A stretch of DNA of 47,586 nt, from NCBI GenBank assembly GCA_903884815.1, contig CAISGE010000050.1, positions 1-47,586 on the forward strand. Direction: 5' to 3'. The translations under genes and the position numbers were made by a program. The notes below the pieces were generated by a model. It made no database searches. It was given only the letters and a program-made list of their open reading frames with translations, and was not told where the DNA came from. Origin of the DNA: Candidatus Omnitrophota bacterium. GTDB lineage: Bacteria > Omnitrophota > Omnitrophia > Omnitrophales > Aquincolibacteriaceae. Within the stretch, counting starts at the first letter, position 1. The number at the start of each line of letters is the position of its first letter. Of this stretch, positions 26,549 to 34,185 are shown piece by piece.

Positions 26549-27628
26549 TCAGTCTTTCGTCTTCCCCGCGGCGGGATAAGAGCCCAGCACCTTGAGGAAC
26601 TTGACCTTTTTTTCCATGTCCGCGAGCATTTTCTTAACGCGGGGATCTTCCACATGGCCTTCGAGATCGATATAGAAATAATAATCCCAAGCCCGCTTCT
26701 TGGAGGGACGCGACTCGATCTTCGTCATATTGACCTTGTATTTCTTGATCGGCAGGAGCATTTCATAAAGCGCGCCGACCTTATCGCGGATCGAAACCAG
26801 GATCGAAGTCTTGTCATGCTTTGTCCTCGACGGGATCTGCCGGGAGATCACAAGGAAGCGCGTCACATTGTTCGCGATGTCCTGGATGGCTTCGGCCATA
26901 AGAGGAACATTGTAATAGGTCGCCGCGAGTTTGGAGGCGATCGCCGCCGCCCCGTCTTCATCTGCCGCGCGCTTTGCGGCTGCCGCCGTGCTGGACGCCT
27001 CCAGAAGTTCCGCGTGATGGAGGTTTGCCTCAAGCCACATGCGGCACTGGCCGAACACCTCGGCCTTGGAATACACGCGCCGGATCTGTTTCAGGTCCCG
27101 CACGTTCGACATCAGATTCTGGGTAATTTCGGAATAGATCTCGGAACAGATCTTAAGGTCCGAATCAATGAACATATCCAGCGTGTGGCTCACGGCCCCG
27201 TCGATGGAATTCTCGATGGGGATCACGCCGTAATCCGCGCGCCCCTGTTCCACTTCGCGGAACACTTCCCCGATACTTGCGCAGGACCGGTACTGGACGC
27301 TCGATCCGAATTTGGAAAGCGCCGCGAGATGCGTAAAGGTCGCCTCGGGCCCAAGATAAGCGATCGCAAGCGGTTTTTCCAGAGCCAGCGCCGCGGACAT
27401 GATCTCGCGATAAATGGACTTGAGCGCATCCGCCGGCAAAACCCCCTTCGCCGCAAGCTTCTCGATCTTCTGGTAGATCGCGCTTTCGCGTTCCGGAGCA
27501 TAAATTTCCTTGCCCGCCTCGGTCTTCTTCTTCCCGACTTCACGCGCAAACTCCGTGCGCTCGTTCAAAAGCCCGATGATCCGCTGGTCCAGTTCGTCGA
27601 TCCTTTTCCTTAATTGGCTCAGGTCCAT
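26549..27628 (-). CDS. pheA: Bifunctional chorismate mutase/prephenate dehydratase
   Basis: The 359-residue protein joins an AroQ-type chorismate mutase (residues 1-90, LRKRIDELDQRIIGLLNER and the catalytic Arg/Lys/Glu helices) to a prephenate dehydratase domain (AYLGPEATFTHLAA, VIPIENSIDGAVSHTLD, the catalytic NVTRF). A C-terminal ACT domain carries the phenylalanine-binding ESRP motif. It makes phenylpyruvate and should be feedback-inhibited by Phe. I chose the ATG at 27628 because GAGGGG lies 10 nt upstream; an ATG 9 nt earlier lacks proper spacing, and still longer starts run through scpB in another frame. The start overlaps the end of scpB region, so the two genes are tightly linked. Confidence 0.95.
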   Translation of the reverse strand: MDLSQLRKRIDELDQRIIGLLNERTEFAREVGKKKTEAGKEIYAPERESAIYQKIEKLAAKGVLPADALKSIYREIMSAALALEKPLAIAYLGPEATFTHLAALSKFGSSVQYRSCASIGEVFREVEQGRADYGVIPIENSIDGAVSHTLDMFIDSDLKICSEIYSEITQNLMSNVRDLKQIRRVYSKAEVFGQCRMWLEANLHHAELLEASSTAAAAKRAADEDGAAAIASKLAATYYNVPLMAEAIQDIANNVTRFLVISRQIPSRTKHDKTSILVSIRDKVGALYEMLLPIKKYKVNMTKIESRPSKKRAWDYYFYIDLEGHVEDPRVKKMLADMEKKVKFLKVLGSYPAAGKTKD

Positions 27629-27629
27629 A

Positions 27630-28520
27630 TTAGGCATTCCCCTCACTTTCACTGGGTGTCGTTTCTTCCGTCTCTTGAGAGGCCTCCGTCGCGCCCTCCT
27701 CCTGCAAAACACCTTCGGAAGCATCTTCCGGCGAAGCGCCTTCCTCCGTCGTACCGTCAGACACATTCTGCGGCACGTCCACCATCTTCTTGGTCCCGAT
27801 CAAATCGTCCTTTTTCACGGAGCTGTCCACCATCTGACGGATCTCGTCAATGCTCGGAAGATCCACGAGCGCCTTCAAACCAAAATGCTCGAGGAATTTT
27901 TCCGTAGTCCCGTACATGAACGGGCGCCCCGGGACCTCCTTCTTTCCCACGATCTTGATGAAATTCTTTTCCATAAGCGTGCTGAGCACCCCGCTCGTAT
28001 CTACCCCACGGAGCGATTCGATCTCGGCGCGCGTGAGCGGTTGTTTATAGGCCAGGATCGCCAGCGTCTCCAGGGCCGACTGCGTGGCCTGGCGTGCCTT
28101 GCGCTGAAGTTCAATCTTCAGGATCCAGGCCGCGAATTCTTTTTTGGTCGACAGCTCATAGCCGCCCGCGATCTCGAGAAGTTCAAAACAGCGCCCGGTC
28201 TGCTGGTAATCCGCCTTGAGTCCCGCCACGATCTCCTCGATCTGCTTCACCGTCAAAACTTTCGTGACCTTGCGGATCTCGGCCGGCGTGAGCGGCTTGG
28301 AAGACGCGAAAATAAGCGCCTCCACCACGAGCTTCGCCGTCGCGGGATCCTGAAGATCCTCTTCACGCAGGGATTCGATCTGGAACTTCTGGGCGCCTGT
28401 CAGCTCCTCAAGGGCATTCTTTTCCTCCAGCTGTTCCTGGATCTCCTGATCCAGTTCCTTGCGGAGAGCCTTGAGCTTCGCCTGTTTTTCCCGTTCTTTC
28501 GCTGCCGGAGTCGTTGCCAT
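27630..28520 (-). CDS. scpB: Segregation and condensation protein B
   Basis: ScpB is the winged-helix (kleisin-interacting) subunit of the SMC-ScpAB condensin. The 296-residue protein has a Lys/Glu-rich coiled N-terminal extension (about residues 1-60), the conserved core (VVEALIFASSKPLTPAEI, ELSTKKEFAAWI, TLAILAYKQPLTRAEIESLRGVD, GRPFMYGTT, FLEHFGL) and an acidic Ser/Thr/Glu-rich tail of about 60 residues. Family members are usually near 190-220 residues, so both extensions are extra. The partner scpA is just upstream, separated by a GGGNAAC heptad palindrome, and pheA follows directly. Confidence 0.94.
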   Translation of the reverse strand: MATTPAAKEREKQAKLKALRKELDQEIQEQLEEKNALEELTGAQKFQIESLREEDLQDPATAKLVVEALIFASSKPLTPAEIRKVTKVLTVKQIEEIVAGLKADYQQTGRCFELLEIAGGYELSTKKEFAAWILKIELQRKARQATQSALETLAILAYKQPLTRAEIESLRGVDTSGVLSTLMEKNFIKIVGKKEVPGRPFMYGTTEKFLEHFGLKALVDLPSIDEIRQMVDSSVKKDDLIGTKKMVDVPQNVSDGTTEEGASPEDASEGVLQEEGATEASQETEETTPSESEGNA

Positions 28521-28531
28521 AATTAAAAGCC

Positions 28532-28596
28532 GGGTAACGGCAAACGCTGAACGGGTAACGTTTTCGTTCCCCGTTCCCCATTCCCCGTGCCCCTGC
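28532..28596. repeat. GGGNAAC heptad palindrome between scpA and scpB
   Basis: Left heptads are GGGTAAC, GGCAAAC, GCTGAAC, GGGTAAC; the right arm on the minus strand is GGGGCAC, GGGGAAT, GGGGAAC, GGGGAAC. The loop is only about 6 nt (GTTTTC). It lies close upstream of the scpB ATG. Confidence 0.85.
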
Positions 28597-28663
28597 TGAT
28601 TCTCCTTGTTAGAATTGTTATTCGAATAAGTGCCGCAACCGTGAATAAACCCGTTTCTTTATA

Positions 28664-29449
28664 CTAATTATCATTCCTTTTTTCAATGACGATCTCACCG
28701 AATTGCTTGTCCTGGCGCACCCAGGCAAAACGTGTCCTCACGATCTCAAGCACCGCGAGGAATGTCGCGATGAGTTCGTTCCGCGTCCAACGCTCGGAGA
28801 AAAGATCGTTGAAAGAAACTTTCCCCTTCTCGTCGAGATGGCTCTGGATCTGGATCATCTTTTCCTCGATCGAGACAACCTCTTCGAAAACCTCGTGCTC
28901 GGTCCGAGGCTCTTTTTTCGCCAAGACGTTCTGGAACGCGACGATCAGATCAAAGAAATTCGCACTGAAGGTGTCGACGCCCGCGTCTTCCGCGTCCATT
29001 TCCCCAAGATAATAATCCGTGATCTGGCGGGTGAACATCTTGCCGCGCTCAGTCTGAAGAAGCCCCAACTCCTTGGCGGCTTCCTTGAAGGCCTGATACT
29101 CGAGAAGCTTTCTCACGAGTTCGGCGCGCGGATCCTCACCATCGCCCTCTTCTTCATCCTTGTCGGTGGGAAGCAGGAGCTTGGACTTGATATAAATAAG
29201 CGTCGCGGCCATCACGATGAATTCGCCCGCGACCTCGAGATCCAGCTGTTTCATGATCTTCAGATAATCCAGATACTGGCGCGTGATCTCGGCCACCGGT
29301 ATATCATAGACGTTCATCTCGTTCTTTTTGATCAGATCGATCAAAAGATCAAGCGGCCCGTCATAAACGGCGATCTTGATATGCATCGGGTCATGCTCGG
29401 GAACCGGTTCCGGAACAAGCGGAAGCGGTGAGGCTTCCACGGGAGTCAT
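28664..29449 (-). CDS. scpA: Segregation and condensation protein A
   Basis: ScpA is the kleisin of the bacterial condensin. The core starts at MHIKIAVYDGPLDLLIDLIKK (first part quoted), continues with VYDIPVAEITRQYL, LEVAGEFIVMAATLIYIKS, KLLLP, and ends with a winged-helix domain. The start is uncertain. The frame stays open to an ATG at 29692, which would give 342 residues with a Pro/Glu/Ser-rich head and a 118-nt overlap with trpS. I chose the ATG at 29449 (261 residues) because GAGGTGGGG precedes it and it avoids the overlap. The first strongly conserved Met is at 29386. Confidence 0.9.
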   Translation of the reverse strand: MTPVEASPLPLVPEPVPEHDPMHIKIAVYDGPLDLLIDLIKKNEMNVYDIPVAEITRQYLDYLKIMKQLDLEVAGEFIVMAATLIYIKSKLLLPTDKDEEEGDGEDPRAELVRKLLEYQAFKEAAKELGLLQTERGKMFTRQITDYYLGEMDAEDAGVDTFSANFFDLIVAFQNVLAKKEPRTEHEVFEEVVSIEEKMIQIQSHLDEKGKVSFNDLFSERWTRNELIATFLAVLEIVRTRFAWVRQDKQFGEIVIEKRNDN

Positions 29450-29574
29450 CCCCACCTCGACAGACTCAGGATGGGCCGGTACCTCGAGGCCCGCAACACC
29501 CTCCGGAACCGCGGCCGGCAGAGATTCCCCCTCTTGAGGGGACGATAAAACTTCGGGGGAATTTTCCGGAGAAG

Positions 29575-30558
29575 CTACGATACCAGACCCATCGCTTGAA
29601 GAGCTTCCTTGAGGGTTTGACTCGCCACTTCCCGCGCCCTCAGGGCCCCCCGGTCGAGGATCTGCCGTATTTCCGTTTTTTTCTTCATCCATGATTCACG
29701 TTTTTCCCGTATCGGGTCCATAAATTCGTTCAGTTTCGCGGCCATTTGCATTTTGCAATCGACACAGCCGCGCGCCGCGTCCCTGCATTCCCCGGCGACC
29801 GCTTCCGCCTGGTCCTTATTAAAAAGCTGATGATAAAAAAAGACCGGACAAACTTCCGGATGTCCTTTGTCCGTGCGAAGCTTCCGCGCCGGATCCGTCA
29901 CCATGGTCTTGATCTTCTTGGTCACTTCCTCTGAGGGATCGCCCAGATAAATGCAATTGCCATAGCTTTTGCTCATCTTGCGTCCGTCAAGTCCCGGCAC
30001 TCGCGGCACATGCGTTAGAACCGCCTCAGGCTCCGGAAAAACCTGTTTTTTGTAGAGATGAAAAAAGCGACGGATGATCTCGCGCGTCAACTCCAGATGC
30101 GGCAGCTGGTCCTCGCCCACGGGAACCTTCTCCGCTTTATAGATCGCGATATCGGCGGCCTGAAGCACCGGATAGCCCAAAAAGCCGTGCGTGTGAAGGT
30201 CCTTCCCCTTGAGCTCCGCGAGCTGATCCTTATAAGTCGGGTTCCGCTCGAGCCACCCGAGCGGCGTGATCATGGAAAAGAGGAGCGCCAGATTGGCATG
30301 CTCCAGCACTTCGCTTTGTACGAACATGGTGCATTTCTCGGGATCCAGGCCGCTCGCCAGATAATCGATCACGACCTCCATAACATTCTCGGCGATCTTG
30401 GTCTTGTCCTCGTATTCCGTAGTCAGGGCATGCAGGTCCGCTATCATGAAAAAGGCGTCGAGGCCCTGCAATTTCTTGTAATTTTCGAGAGCGCCCAGGA
30501 GGTTCCCGAGATGCAGTTTTCCTGTGGGCCGTGTACCGCTTAGAACGCGTGTCGCCAT
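29575..30558 (-). CDS. trpS: Tryptophanyl-tRNA synthetase
   Basis: TrpS charges tRNA-Trp. The 327-residue class Ic synthetase has the HIGH-equivalent TGKLHLGNLLGAL, the KMSKS loop GRKMSKSYGN and a tryptophan-pocket region (FMIADLHAL, LQAADIAIYKAEKVPVGEDQ). Length is normal. An AAGGAG sequence precedes the ATG and a consensus sigma70 promoter lies about 35 nt upstream. It is the first gene of a long minus-strand series trpS-scpA-scpB-pheA-hisC-aroF-tyrA, so a tryptophan-related gene heads an aromatic amino acid block. I saw no T-box or attenuator in the short leader. Confidence 0.95.
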   Translation of the reverse strand: MATRVLSGTRPTGKLHLGNLLGALENYKKLQGLDAFFMIADLHALTTEYEDKTKIAENVMEVVIDYLASGLDPEKCTMFVQSEVLEHANLALLFSMITPLGWLERNPTYKDQLAELKGKDLHTHGFLGYPVLQAADIAIYKAEKVPVGEDQLPHLELTREIIRRFFHLYKKQVFPEPEAVLTHVPRVPGLDGRKMSKSYGNCIYLGDPSEEVTKKIKTMVTDPARKLRTDKGHPEVCPVFFYHQLFNKDQAEAVAGECRDAARGCVDCKMQMAAKLNEFMDPIREKRESWMKKKTEIRQILDRGALRAREVASQTLKEALQAMGLVS

Positions 30559-30590
30559 GATGGGGGTGAGTCTCCTTGAGAGTTGGCGGT

Positions 30591-30619
30591 ATCTTAGCGG
30601 AAGGATCAGGCGGTGTCAA
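30591..30619 (-). promoter_or_regulatory. Consensus sigma70 promoter for trpS
   Basis: On the minus strand TTGACA (30619-30614) and TAAGAT (30596-30591) are 17 nt apart, and the ribosome-binding site AAGGAG follows before the ATG at 30558. This is the best sigma70 match in the window. Confidence 0.7.
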
Positions 30620-30687
30620 AATGAATAGGTCCGGAAACCCCCAAATCGGACCTGCGTAATAATTCCCTCTTGGGAAGCAAACTGGTG

Positions 30688-30693
30688 TATACT
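30688..30693 (+). promoter_or_regulatory. Candidate -10 box for the CarD-like gene
   Basis: TATACT preceded by TG on the plus strand, in the divergent gap facing trpS. No good -35 lies 16-18 nt upstream. The implied leader to the CarD-like ATG is about 120 nt. Confidence 0.3.
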
Positions 30694-30820
30694 GCCTCAC
30701 GTCATCAAAGAGCCTGGCGATCCCCAGAGTGACCCCAGCGCGAAACAAGCCCGTCTTATCGGCATACTCAAACCTCACGCTATGCTTAAAAAACCAACCG
30801 TTCCACACAAAAAGAGGCCT

Positions 30821-31354
30821 ATGAAAAAGGGAAAGATCACCAGCGGTTCACTGCTGTACCATCCCGTCCATGGTCTTTGCCGTGTGGAAAGAGTCACACC
30901 CCCGGATCAGTACAGCCAGGGCGGACCCTCCTACTCCTTGGTGCCCCGCGTGGTCGCCAAAATGAAATCGCGCTTTGTGATCTCGGAAGCCGATTTGGAG
31001 GTCTCCGGCTTTCACGGGCTTGTTTCACCCCGGGAAGCGAACAAGATCCTTCTTTTTATGAAAAAAGGTCCGGGCAAGAAGCGCCTGGTAGCCGAAGCCG
31101 CCCCCAGCCCGCGAGATCAGGCTTGGGGTCTGGCCCAGGCGATCCTCTCCTTTGCCCATGAGAAGTTCGAGGCGAAGGACCAGAGAAAGCGTCAGGCGCT
31201 GGAACATTCGGCCAAGGGCCTGGTTGGAGAGCTGTCGTGTGTTTATAAATTTTCCTTAAAGAAAACGGCGGACCGGATCATCAAGAGCCTGGGACGCGCA
31301 TCGCAGATCAATCCTTCTGTCCTGACAGCGCTGGCACTTGCCGGCGAAGATTAA
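30821..31354 (+). CDS. CarD/CdnL-family transcription regulator
   Basis: The N-terminal part (ITSGSLLYHPVHGLCRVERV, then a beta-rich segment) matches the CarD_TRCF RNA-polymerase-interacting domain (typical G..V.YP.HG.G.V). The C-terminal two thirds are helical (AHEKFEAKDQRKRQ, LKKTADRIIKSLG), as in CarD/CdnL proteins that bind promoter DNA at the transcription bubble. I chose the ATG at 30821 (177 residues), which starts close to the domain; an ATG at 30782 would add 13 residues. It is divergent from trpS and precedes two small plus-strand genes. Likely role: stabilising open complexes at rRNA or housekeeping promoters. Confidence 0.8.
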   Translation: MKKGKITSGSLLYHPVHGLCRVERVTPPDQYSQGGPSYSLVPRVVAKMKSRFVISEADLEVSGFHGLVSPREANKILLFMKKGPGKKRLVAEAAPSPRDQAWGLAQAILSFAHEKFEAKDQRKRQALEHSAKGLVGELSCVYKFSLKKTADRIIKSLGRASQINPSVLTALALAGED

Positions 31355-31419
31355 GGCATGGACAAGGGCACAAACAGCTTCGATAATAACAACCCAGACT
31401 CAAAAGGAGCCAAAGTCAA

Positions 31420-31938
31420 ATGAGCGAACATTCAGATGAAAATGAAGATCTCTCCATCCCGTCGCAAACGGATATGGATGTGATCACCCTGGTCAAGAAA
31501 ATGCAGCAGCAGCTGAATTTTCTTGAAAAGAAGATCGATCTCTTGATCGGACAGTCCCCATCGGATCGGCCGCGTTTCTCCAAGCCGCCTTTCCGTCCCT
31601 CTTTCGGAGGAGCATCCTCCGGCAAGAGAGACTTCCATCGCGGTCCCCGCGAAGGCGGATTCAACCGCGCGCCGCGTGAAGGCGGATTTTCCAGCAGCCG
31701 TCCCCCTCGCGAAGGTGGGTTCTCCCATAGCCGTCCGCCGCGCGAAGGCGGATTTGGAAGCCGTCCCCCTCAGGGTGGTTTTTCATCCAGCAAGCCCCGC
31801 GAAGGTGGATTTTCCAAGGATCGCGCTCCCAGAGAAGGCGGCTTTAGCTCGGAACGCTCTTTTGACAGAAAACCGCGCGCCGGCGGCTTCGGCCACGGCG
31901 ATAAGCCTTTCTTCCGTCACCGGAAGGGGCCGCGCTAA
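31420..31938 (+). CDS. PREGGF-repeat (RGG-like) protein with N-terminal coiled coil
   Basis: The 172-residue protein starts with an acidic segment and a short coiled coil (LVKKMQQQLNFLEKKIDLLI, residues about 24-43). It then turns into a disordered basic/aromatic tail built from about eight PREGGF/PRxGGF units separated by Ser/Arg/Pro. RGG/FG-type tails of this kind usually bind RNA or drive condensates, and none of the usual RRM or helicase domains is attached. AAAGGAG precedes the ATG. The next gene (32013-32177) begins with a similar GGF...GPRE segment, so the two are likely functionally linked. Function is inferred from composition only. Confidence 0.75.
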   Translation: MSEHSDENEDLSIPSQTDMDVITLVKKMQQQLNFLEKKIDLLIGQSPSDRPRFSKPPFRPSFGGASSGKRDFHRGPREGGFNRAPREGGFSSSRPPREGGFSHSRPPREGGFGSRPPQGGFSSSKPREGGFSKDRAPREGGFSSERSFDRKPRAGGFGHGDKPFFRHRKGPR

Positions 31939-32012
31939 GACTTCACGAACACGATTTTCGGGAATTTTTTCCCACAACCGCGCTGACAACAGCGCCAACA
32001 GGAGGAACTAAC

Positions 32013-32177
32013 ATGGGGTTTCAACAAGGTGGATTTGGAAGCGGGCCGCGCGAAATGCACAAAGCGACCTGCGGTGAATGCAAAAAGGAATGCGAAGTTC
32101 CTTTCAAGCCGCGTGAAGATCGCCCGGTCTATTGCAAGGATTGTTTCGCCAAGCGGAAGAGCGAAGGCGGACGCTAG
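32013..32177 (+). CDS. Small zinc-binding CxxC protein (54 aa)
   Basis: A strong AGGAGG lies 6 nt before the ATG. The 54-residue product reads GFQQGGFGSGPRE and then a zinc-knuckle-like segment (KATCGECKKECEVPFKP, VYCKDCFAKRK) with two CxxC pairs plus an extra Cys. The same CxxC...YCxxCF pattern is widespread in short proteins of candidate phyla, where it is taken as a zinc ribbon. The N-terminal GGF/GPRE echoes the repeats of the preceding protein. The two genes are 74 nt apart on the same strand. Confidence 0.75.
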   Translation: MGFQQGGFGSGPREMHKATCGECKKECEVPFKPREDRPVYCKDCFAKRKSEGGR

Positions 32178-32188
32178 AATAGAAACAA

Positions 32189-32247
32189 GTAAGGCGTACG
32201 GCGTACGGCGAAGAACTCGCTGGGTGCCGTACACCTTACGCATTACG
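32189..32247. repeat. GTACGGM heptad palindrome that supplies the stop codon of the 58-residue ORF
   Basis: Left heptads are GTAAGGC, GTACGGC, GTACGGC, GAAGAAC; right heptads on the minus strand are GTAATGC, GTAAGGT, GTACGGC. It lies between convergent genes, and the TAA at 32245-32243 is part of the outermost right heptad. Confidence 0.88.
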
Positions 32248-32419
32248 CAAGAAGATATCCCATCCGCTTCACGGCCTTGGCCATGCGCGCCAGGGCGATC
32301 CCCTCGGTATTGCCCTCAGTGAGGTTTCCCGCATAGATCGCGGCATAACCGCGACGATTCCGGATCTTAAACGTGGTGACTTTACTCGCGCTGAGTTTCT
32401 TCAGAACTTTCTTAGCCAT
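32243..32419 (-). CDS. Small basic protein (58 aa), unknown
   Basis: The ATG at 32419 has AGGGGAGGGG directly upstream. The product (MAKKVLKKLSASKV, RNRRGYAAIYAGNLTEGNTEG, ARMAKAVKRMGYLLA) is basic, with a predicted beta strand pair and a C-terminal helix, and has no signal peptide. I do not recognise a family. A longer frame upstream runs through a heptad palindrome and lacks a ribosome-binding site. Its stop codon lies in another heptad palindrome. Confidence 0.6.
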   Translation of the reverse strand: MAKKVLKKLSASKVTTFKIRNRRGYAAIYAGNLTEGNTEGIALARMAKAVKRMGYLLA

Positions 32420-32502
32420 AGCCCCTCCCCTGAATAGAGTTATTTCCTCTGAATAGACTATCGGCAGAGTTCTCGGAATTTGTACACCCTCGGATGCACC
32501 TG

Positions 32503-32574
32503 GGTACGGCGGAAGGAGTACGGTGTACGGCATTTGATTTTCGCTGTACGCCTTACTCCGTACGCCGTACGAGC
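32503..32574. repeat. GTACGGM heptad palindrome between pilin gene and 58-residue ORF
   Basis: Left heptads are GTACGGC, GGAAGGA, GTACGGT, GTACGGC; right heptads are TGTACGC, CTTACTC, CGTACGC, CGTACGA. The loop contains TTTGATTTTCGC. Confidence 0.9.
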
Positions 32575-32692
32575 TATACGCGAATGACTTCTTTGACTTC
32601 GGGGAGATATTCCTTTGAATTGGCCAGACGAGATTCCAGACCAGAAAAATCCTGCGGGAGAATAATGGGATTTCAAACAGCGGACGATTCTG

Positions 32693-33190
32693 TTAAACCG
32701 TGCAGCCTTTGAGCGATACGTGCCCACCAGGCACCGTGGGCTCTATGGGTTTGAACACGACCAATGCGCCGCAGGTCCAAGAATCGATCGGCGAACCGGC
32801 CGGATCATGGCTGAACGACATACTATCTATCTGCCATCCATTGCTTGGGTCTATCAGCCCAATATCCACCTCATAAGAATCTCCCCAAGACTGGTACTGA
32901 ACATCGAAATTTTTGGTATTCTCAATGCCTTTAAGTCCCAGATCTTCCCAGCTGCCATCAGTGGATCCGAGAGCGGCATGAGTGAAGATCTGCCCAGAAG
33001 GCACATCATAACTTCCGTTGAAGTCATAGAGCCTATCCGCCGCCCGTTTGATGACCCCCATCATTTGAAAAGCTTCCGCCGCTTTGGCCTTTTCGGTTTG
33101 CGCCAGCATGCGTGGTACAATGAGCGAGGCAAGAATGGCAATGATCACAACAACGATCAACACTTCTACCAGTGTGAATCCCTTTTTCAT
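32693..33190 (-). CDS. Type IV pilin/pseudopilin-like protein
   Basis: The 165-residue protein begins MKKGFTLVEVLIVVVIIAILASLIVPRM, quoted in part: the class III signal is KKGF|TLVE with Glu at mature position 5, followed by the hydrophobic helix. The rest is a globular domain (SQDPSN-like loops, two Cys near residues 144 and 162 that may form a C-terminal disulphide). AAGGGGA lies 7 nt before the ATG at 33190; the frame is open further upstream but has no site there. No other pilus genes are in the window, so it may be an orphan major pilin or a T2SS pseudopilin. Confidence 0.88.
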   Translation of the reverse strand: MKKGFTLVEVLIVVVIIAILASLIVPRMLAQTEKAKAAEAFQMMGVIKRAADRLYDFNGSYDVPSGQIFTHAALGSTDGSWEDLGLKGIENTKNFDVQYQSWGDSYEVDIGLIDPSNGWQIDSMSFSHDPAGSPIDSWTCGALVVFKPIEPTVPGGHVSLKGCTV

Positions 33191-33337
33191 GGTCTGTCCC
33201 CTTAGAACGATTCCATTCGGCCACTTATTAGTTCGGCATCCCCTATAAGAACTGTAGCATGCATTGGGAGAAATTGAAAGCCGCGGCGACTGGCCATTCC
33301 GACGGCGGAACAACAGACAACAGTCGATGCCCCCCCT

Positions 33338-33371
33338 CAATACCCGGTCTTACCCGAAAGACCGGGTATTG
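33338..33371. repeat. 13-bp perfect inverted repeat between nfu and the pilin gene
   Basis: CAATACCCGGTCT (33338-33350) pairs perfectly with AGACCGGGTATTG (33359-33371) around an 8-nt loop. There is no U-run on either side, so a classical terminator is not evident. The core resembles the palindromes at 15312-15338 and 38017-38048. Confidence 0.65.
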
Positions 33372-33412
33372 AAAGGGTCGGAACGTGAATCGCAGGCCGT
33401 GTGCCGGCGTTT

Positions 33413-33970
33413 TTAGACGCGGACGACTTCTTTGACTTCGGGGAGGTATTCCTTGAGGTAGGCTTCGATGCCCATTTTAAGCGTCATGGTGGCACTGGGG
33501 CATCCGGCGCAGGCGCCCTTGAGGTGAAGCTTCACAACGCCATTCTCAAACCCGCAGAACACTGCATCTCCCCCGTCGCGGGCAAGGGCCGGGCGGATCT
33601 GCTCGTCCATGATCGCGATGATCTTTTTTTCGATCTCGGAGCTCGGATGGGTGGCATCCATGCACTTCTCGCAAACCTTGGGACTTGTTTTGCCACAGGC
33701 CAGAAACTCCCGGATCGTCGCCGTCACTTGAGGAATCAGCTGACTCCAGGACGGAACCTGCTCATCGCGCGTCACGGTCACGAGGTCCGGACCGATCATG
33801 ACTTCTTTGACATCCGCGATCTCAAAAAGTTTGGCTGCGAGCGGCGACTTCCCCGCTTCTTCCTTCGACGCGAATTGGACGGTGCCGTGCGTGCAGATCG
33901 GAACACTCACGTTGAATTTGAGCGAGTGGGGATTCGGCGTAAATTCTGTGGTGATCGAAATGTTTGACAT
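33413..33970 (-). CDS. NfuA/NifU-type iron-sulphur cluster carrier
   Basis: The 185-residue protein has an N-terminal Nfu_N domain (TEFTPNPHSLKFNV, IADVKEVMIGPDLVTVTR) and a C-terminal NifU domain with the cluster-binding GACAGCPSATMTLK (CxxC). Nfu proteins pass [4Fe-4S] clusters to target enzymes; the window encodes several radical-SAM clients (HydE, HydG). A third segment between the domains carries CGKTSPKVCEKC, which is unusual for Nfu and may hold an extra metal. The ATG at 33970 follows an extended -10 box by 6 nt, so the mRNA is probably leaderless. Confidence 0.9.
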   Translation of the reverse strand: MSNISITTEFTPNPHSLKFNVSVPICTHGTVQFASKEEAGKSPLAAKLFEIADVKEVMIGPDLVTVTRDEQVPSWSQLIPQVTATIREFLACGKTSPKVCEKCMDATHPSSEIEKKIIAIMDEQIRPALARDGGDAVFCGFENGVVKLHLKGACAGCPSATMTLKMGIEAYLKEYLPEVKEVVRV

Positions 33971-33976
33971 GCCGGG

Positions 33977-34004
33977 ATTATAACACGAATCCAGACTTAG
34001 ACAA
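33977..34004 (-). promoter_or_regulatory. Promoter placing the nfu start codon at +1
   Basis: TTGTCT (34004-33999), a 16-nt spacer and TGT TATAAT (-10 at 33982-33977) are followed by exactly 6 nt before the ATG at 33970. The arrangement duplicates the one at lpxA, so a leaderless transcript is expected. Confidence 0.55.
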
Positions 34005-34020
34005 TTCTTAGCTGCTTCCC

Positions 34021-34091
34021 CGTACGGCGGAAGGCGTACGGCGCCACCCATGCCAAGTTTTTCGCTCTACTCCGTACGCCGTACACCTTAC
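34021..34091. repeat. GTACGGM heptad palindrome in the divergent nfu/aldolase gap
   Basis: Left heptads are GTACGGC, GGAAGGC, GTACGGC, GCCACCC; the right arm is CTCCGTA, CGCCGTA, CACCTTA. The loop contains AAGTTTTTCGC. This one sits between divergent promoters and not behind a stop codon. Confidence 0.88.
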
Positions 34092-34127
34092 TGGAAAAAG
34101 ATGGATGACCGCGCGAAGGCCTCAGAG

Positions 34128-34133
34128 TATAAT
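34128..34133 (+). promoter_or_regulatory. -10 box for the aldolase/dehydrogenase pair
   Basis: A perfect TATAAT on the plus strand about 52 nt before the ATG at 34186. The -35 region is weak. Confidence 0.45.
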
Positions 34134-34185
34134 CCCACGCATATTCGCCTTATCGCTCACCCGTATCACTCAAGGAGGTCTTATC

